Positions 7,306 to 9,658 of a stretch of 9,658 bases of DNA are shown here, piece by piece. Numbering within the stretch: the first letter of the stretch is position 1; every line of letters starts with the position of its first letter. The position numbers and the translations under genes are program-made. Origin of the DNA: Bdellovibrionaceae bacterium UBA2339. Its GTDB lineage: Bacteria; Bdellovibrionota; Bdellovibrionia; Bdellovibrionales; JAMPXM01. Location of the stretch: positions 1-9,658 of the forward strand of contig DDUL01000050.1 in the NCBI GenBank assembly GCA_002344785.1, in the 5' to 3' direction. Under the pieces are notes generated by a model that was given only the letters and a program-made list of their open reading frames with translations, searched no databases and was not told the origin of the DNA.

Positions 7306-8474
7306 GCTCGGCCGTCGATTCGTCGGCCACCGGCCTGAACTCCATTCAGGCTGAAGATCTCAATTCTTCAGTACTTGCTTCCGACGGCGGCGACATGTTG
7401 AAGCGCTTAGCGCGCTCACTTCAAGATCAGTTCTCGGACGATCTGGTCATTCAAGTCATTCAGACTCCCGCAACACAGAATGTGGCGCACGCCAACTCAG
7501 TGATCGAAGTTCGCAATCAAGGAGTCCCCGCTTGGACAGCTTGCGTGTCCCAGCGCCCCTCTGAAAACAACGCCCACCAGATTCTTGTCGAGACCTGCAT
7601 CGAAGTATTCCCCAATGCCCTTCAGAGCCTTGATGAAGACGCTCTCCTCAGATTGACGGCAAATGAAAATCTCGGACTTCGCGGTGTCAGCGTCGTCGCT
7701 GAGATCCGCGATTCAAAACGCATTCTGCGCCTTCGCTCCACTTACCTCACGCAAGCTGCGGCTTCGCGTGATGAAGACGAAAACATGGCCATCGATCTGA
7801 TGACTTGTCTTCGATATGCACAAACGCTCGAAGATCGAATCACAGGCTGCAGCGTCGCCGGTCAATTCTCATTTGAACTGTACGCCACTCGACACGAACA
7901 ACCTGGCCGTCAGCCGGTCCGCTATACGACCGAATCAAGCAGTGTGTTCAACGGCAGCACGGAGCGAGTCTTTGGCCAAGTCTGCGAAATTTTGACCACC
8001 GATTTCTCATTCCAAGTGAATCGTGTTTCCGCACAAACCGCGATGATCTCCATGCCCGGCGCCGATCTGCAAATCGTCGGCAAGATCCCCGAAGAAATTC
8101 CCATGTTCACTTGCTCCGCTCCGCTCATCCAAATGAACGACTCAATGCGATTCCAAGATCGCCAGATTTGGTCGATGTTGAACGAGCTCAATGCGCAAAG
8201 TGAACATGGACACTTCGAGTTCAACCCCTTTGACCGCGTGCTGAGCTTCGCCAGCTGGAAGCATCTCACCAATGATCTCCGCCACTCCAGTTTTGATCAC
8301 GTCGTCCTCGCGGCCGTGCATGCGTTCACCAAAGCTCAGAACATGTTGCTCAACGCTCCCGAGCGCGTCCACACGCCGACGGCTGAGATCTTCATTCACA
8401 CAGATGATAGCTTCCTCAATGATGACGATCCGCCGCCATCTGGGAAAATCGAAATCCCACGTAAAGCCGTGTGA
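7302..8474 (+). CDS. Conserved-looking cytoplasmic protein, possibly two YbjN-like domains, 390 aa
   Basis: There is no signal peptide or membrane segment, so the product is probably cytoplasmic. The N-terminal 25 residues are Ser/Asp-rich. Two regions have a similar helix-strand-strand-helix rhythm. One (about 30-185) ends with LLRLTANENLGLRGVSVVAE and a long helix. The other (about 215-350) includes MLNELNAQSEHGHFEF, then DRVLSFASW and another helix. This resembles the YbjN / type III secretion chaperone-like fold, where a helix of the form LN.LN.....G.F is followed by strands; the assignment is inference from pattern only. The tail is acidic and Pro-rich (DDSFLNDDDPPP). Two starts are credible: ATG 7302 (AAGG, 7-nt spacing) and GTG 7266 (AAGGAAGGA just upstream), the latter adding 12 residues. 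The gene diverges from the exported-protein operon and is followed by nth after about 100 bp. That it is a real gene is sure; its function is unknown. Confidence 0.85.
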   Translation: MSSAVDSSATGLNSIQAEDLNSSVLASDGGDMLKRLARSLQDQFSDDLVIQVIQTPATQNVAHANSVIEVRNQGVPAWTACVSQRPSENNAHQILVETCIEVFPNALQSLDEDALLRLTANENLGLRGVSVVAEIRDSKRILRLRSTYLTQAAASRDEDENMAIDLMTCLRYAQTLEDRITGCSVAGQFSFELYATRHEQPGRQPVRYTTESSSVFNGSTERVFGQVCEILTTDFSFQVNRVSAQTAMISMPGADLQIVGKIPEEIPMFTCSAPLIQMNDSMRFQDRQIWSMLNELNAQSEHGHFEFNPFDRVLSFASWKHLTNDLRHSSFDHVVLAAVHAFTKAQNMLLNAPERVHTPTAEIFIHTDDSFLNDDDPPPSGKIEIPRKAV

Positions 8475-8575
8475 TTTGAACCCGCAATAGGCCCAGCCCC
8501 GCTGCCACAGTGCTGAGGACAAGACATTCGCCGCGTCGCTTGACCGCGAGTCACGCCTAAGTCTAAGTGATCGCC

Positions 8576-9340
8576 ATGAGGCCTAAAGCTAAAACGAAGC
8601 CTTTGCGGCGACCGAAGCCCAGCGCTCGTCGCAACGAAAAACGAAAAACTCAGCATAAGCCAACACGACCGCCGCCGCTTGACCGCCAAGTCGTCGCCCC
8701 GTGGATCGCCAAGCGCTTAGCTGAACTCTATCCATCAACACCCATCCCGCTTCAGCATCGCGATGCCTACACCTTGCTCGTCGCCGTCCTACTCTCCGCT
8801 CAATGTACCGACGCTCGAGTCAACCAAGTGACGCCGCGACTTTGGCAACTCGCCGACTCACCCGAAAAAATGTCGCGCCTTGCACCCGCAAAGGTCGAAA
8901 GCATCATTCGACCTTGTGGGCTTGGACCACAAAAATCGCGCGCCATCGTCAACCTATCCAAAATTCTCGTTGAATCCTATGACGGTCAGGTTCCCGCCGA
9001 TCTCGACAAACTCGAGTCCTTACCAGGCGTCGGCCACAAGACCGCACAAGTCGTAATGGCTCAAGCATTCGGCATCCCGAGCTTTCCCGTCGACACTCAC
9101 ATTCATCGCCTTGCTGCGAGGTGGGGCCTGAGCTCTGGAAAGAACGTTTTGCAAACTGAACGCGATCTGAAATCCCTATTTCCACCTGAAGAATGGAACC
9201 AACTTCACCTGCGCATTATCTTTTATGGACGTGAGCATTGCACGGCGCGCGGATGCGAGGGCGCGATTCAAGTGCGTGAAGGTGGGGGGCTGGGGAAGCT
9301 GTGTGGGATTTGCGGCTCCCTCGTAAGCTGGCCCACTTGA
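8576..9340 (+). CDS. nth: Endonuclease III (DNA glycosylase/AP lyase) with atypical C-terminus
   Basis: Nth removes oxidised pyrimidines and cleaves the abasic site in base excision repair. With ATG 8576 the protein is 254 residues, against about 211 in E. coli. Residues 1-38 are a basic, Pro-rich extension probably outside the fold. LLSAQCTD (72-79) is the family signature near the N-terminus. LPGVGHKTA (149-157) is the helix-hairpin-helix with the catalytic lysine at 155. VDTHI carries the catalytic aspartate at 173, and the 18-residue spacing equals that of K120/D138 in E. coli. Cysteines for a [4Fe-4S] cluster are at 222, 227, 243 and 246. Their C-x4-C-x15-C-x2-C spacing is unlike the classic C-x6-C-x2-C-x5-C, and a Gly-rich insert separates the pairs. 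The last residues (SWPT) and the stop lie within repeat copy C. The start is uncertain: GTG 8567 is in frame and neither has a strong ribosome binding site. Identity is secure. Confidence 0.94.
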   Translation: MRPKAKTKPLRRPKPSARRNEKRKTQHKPTRPPPLDRQVVAPWIAKRLAELYPSTPIPLQHRDAYTLLVAVLLSAQCTDARVNQVTPRLWQLADSPEKMSRLAPAKVESIIRPCGLGPQKSRAIVNLSKILVESYDGQVPADLDKLESLPGVGHKTAQVVMAQAFGIPSFPVDTHIHRLAARWGLSSGKNVLQTERDLKSLFPPEEWNQLHLRIIFYGREHCTARGCEGAIQVREGGGLGKLCGICGSLVSWPT

Positions 9341-9348
9341 GTGGTTGT
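9328..9348 (+). repeat. 3'-end motif, copy C (overlaps the nth stop)
   Basis: Plus-strand copy of the 21-bp motif with C at the variable base. The TGA stop of nth (9338-9340) falls at exactly the same place in the motif as the sbcC stop in copy A, and the preceding codons read SWPT against SWHT. The intrinsic terminator begins 9 bp after the motif. Confidence 0.85.
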
Positions 9349-9354
9349 GGTGCT

Positions 9355-9603
9355 ATGAGCCCCGTCGGCGTGATCGCCACGGGGCTTTGTCGTTTTGTGG
9401 GCCAGCAGATTGAGCTGGCACGGATGGAAGATCTATCTTCGCAGCTTACCAGTCGACCAGATTTGGCCGAATTGCGGATGGGGTTGACTGCGATGGGTGA
9501 AGCCATCGCGCTGGGCCTTTGGCCTCGGGCTTGGAGGGTGGGGCACGCCTATGCGTCCCACATGCCCGCACTGCCAGACCAACGCCGATCACACGCAAGC
9601 TGA
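9355..9603 (+). CDS. Doubtful 82-residue ORF running out of the terminator
   Basis: The frame opens at ATG 9355 and runs to TGA 9603. An internal ATG at 9424 would give about 59 residues. The middle part is amphipathic and Leu/Glu/Arg-rich, which looks protein-like, but the first codons lie in the terminator stem and no good ribosome binding site is seen. It also overlaps the zinc-ribbon frame that starts at 9551. It is most likely a chance frame or a degraded remnant. Confidence 0.18.
   Translation: MSPVGVIATGLCRFVGQQIELARMEDLSSQLTSRPDLAELRMGLTAMGEAIALGLWPRAWRVGHAYASHMPALPDQRRSHAS
9358..9396 (+). terminator. Intrinsic (Rho-independent) terminator of nth
   Basis: AGCCCCGT pairs perfectly with ACGGGGCT. 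An inner GGCG/CGCC stem with a TGAT tetraloop lies inside, offset by a single unpaired C. TTTGTCGTTTT follows directly. The position 17 bp after the nth stop and the orientation fit termination of nth transcription. Confidence 0.85.
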
Positions 9604-9658
9604 GTTGATTGCTTGGCGTGGGCATTATTTCCGCGCCTGCGATCGGACTTGGATCCGA
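9551..9658 (+). CDS. N-terminus of a probable zinc-ribbon protein, cut by window end
   Basis: Thirty-six codons are visible from ATG 9551 to the window edge. The frame begins MRPTCPHC, giving a CxxC metal pair at residues 5-8, then continues with WRGHYFRACDRTWIR. A leading CPHC followed by a G-H/Y-Y-F-R segment is the usual layout of the zinc ribbon in front of some transposases and related short DNA-binding proteins; the second cysteine pair would lie beyond the window. GGAGG lies about 13 nt upstream, longer than ideal. An earlier in-frame GTG at 9497 is possible. Mobile-element origin is inference and cannot be tested without the flanking sequence. Confidence 0.45.
   Translation, partial: MRPTCPHCQTNADHTQAELIAWRGHYFRACDRTWIR

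Noticed and set aside
8535..8690. Near-direct repeat CGCTTGACCGC before and inside the start of nth
   Set aside because: Only 11 bp, two copies, inside low-complexity basic/Pro codons; compatible with chance.
9240..9340. Frameshift in nth as the cause of the odd C-terminus
   Set aside because: The other two frames hit stops nearby and give no better cysteine pattern, and the current frame still yields LCGIC; a frameshift is therefore not supported by the sequence alone.
9216..9506. Reverse-strand 96-codon frame over the nth end and terminator
   Set aside because: It is antisense to the conserved Nth C-terminus and the terminator, with no recognisable product.

Overview
The window looks like ordinary chromosome from a Gram-negative bacterium of moderate GC. 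It holds two DNA-maintenance genes (sbcC at the left, nth near the right), a two-gene operon for exported proteins and a cytoplasmic protein of unknown function. My best guess for lineage is a Bdellovibrionota-like group. This rests only on gene style: a headless RHS-type secreted protein, an endonuclease III with a GREHCTARGC-type C-terminus, and a zinc-ribbon ORF with a GHYFR..D segment. It is a weak inference.

Layout. Nucleotides 2-3049 (+) encode nearly all of the SbcC nuclease ATPase; only a few N-terminal codons lie off the window. A 214-bp convergent gap (3050-3263) follows. Then comes a minus-strand operon: an exported RHS/YD-type protein (6850-5429), coupled through an ATGA overlap to an exported 722-residue protein of unknown function (5432-3264). 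A gap of about 450 bp separates this operon from a divergent plus-strand gene (7302-8474). Its cytoplasmic product may carry two YbjN-like domains. nth (8576-9340) follows and ends in a strong intrinsic terminator (9358-9396). The last 108 bases open a probable zinc-ribbon ORF that is cut by the window edge.

Gene relationships. SbcC (double-strand-break and hairpin processing) and Nth (base excision repair) are both repair proteins but are far apart and not co-transcribed here. The two exported proteins share an operon, begin with good signal peptides and probably act together in the periplasm or outside the cell.

The most unusual structure is a 21-bp motif present three times. It reads CTGGC, one variable base, then CACTTGAGTGGTTGT. 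Each copy sits at the 3' end of a gene in that gene's own orientation: sbcC, the 722-residue protein gene and nth. In sbcC and nth the motif supplies the stop codon in the same phase. In the third it begins two bases after the stop. This is a candidate dispersed 3'-end element (uptake-sequence-like, REP-like or RNA-processing site) and is the best lead in the window. No tRNA, rRNA, CRISPR array or complete insertion sequence was seen.
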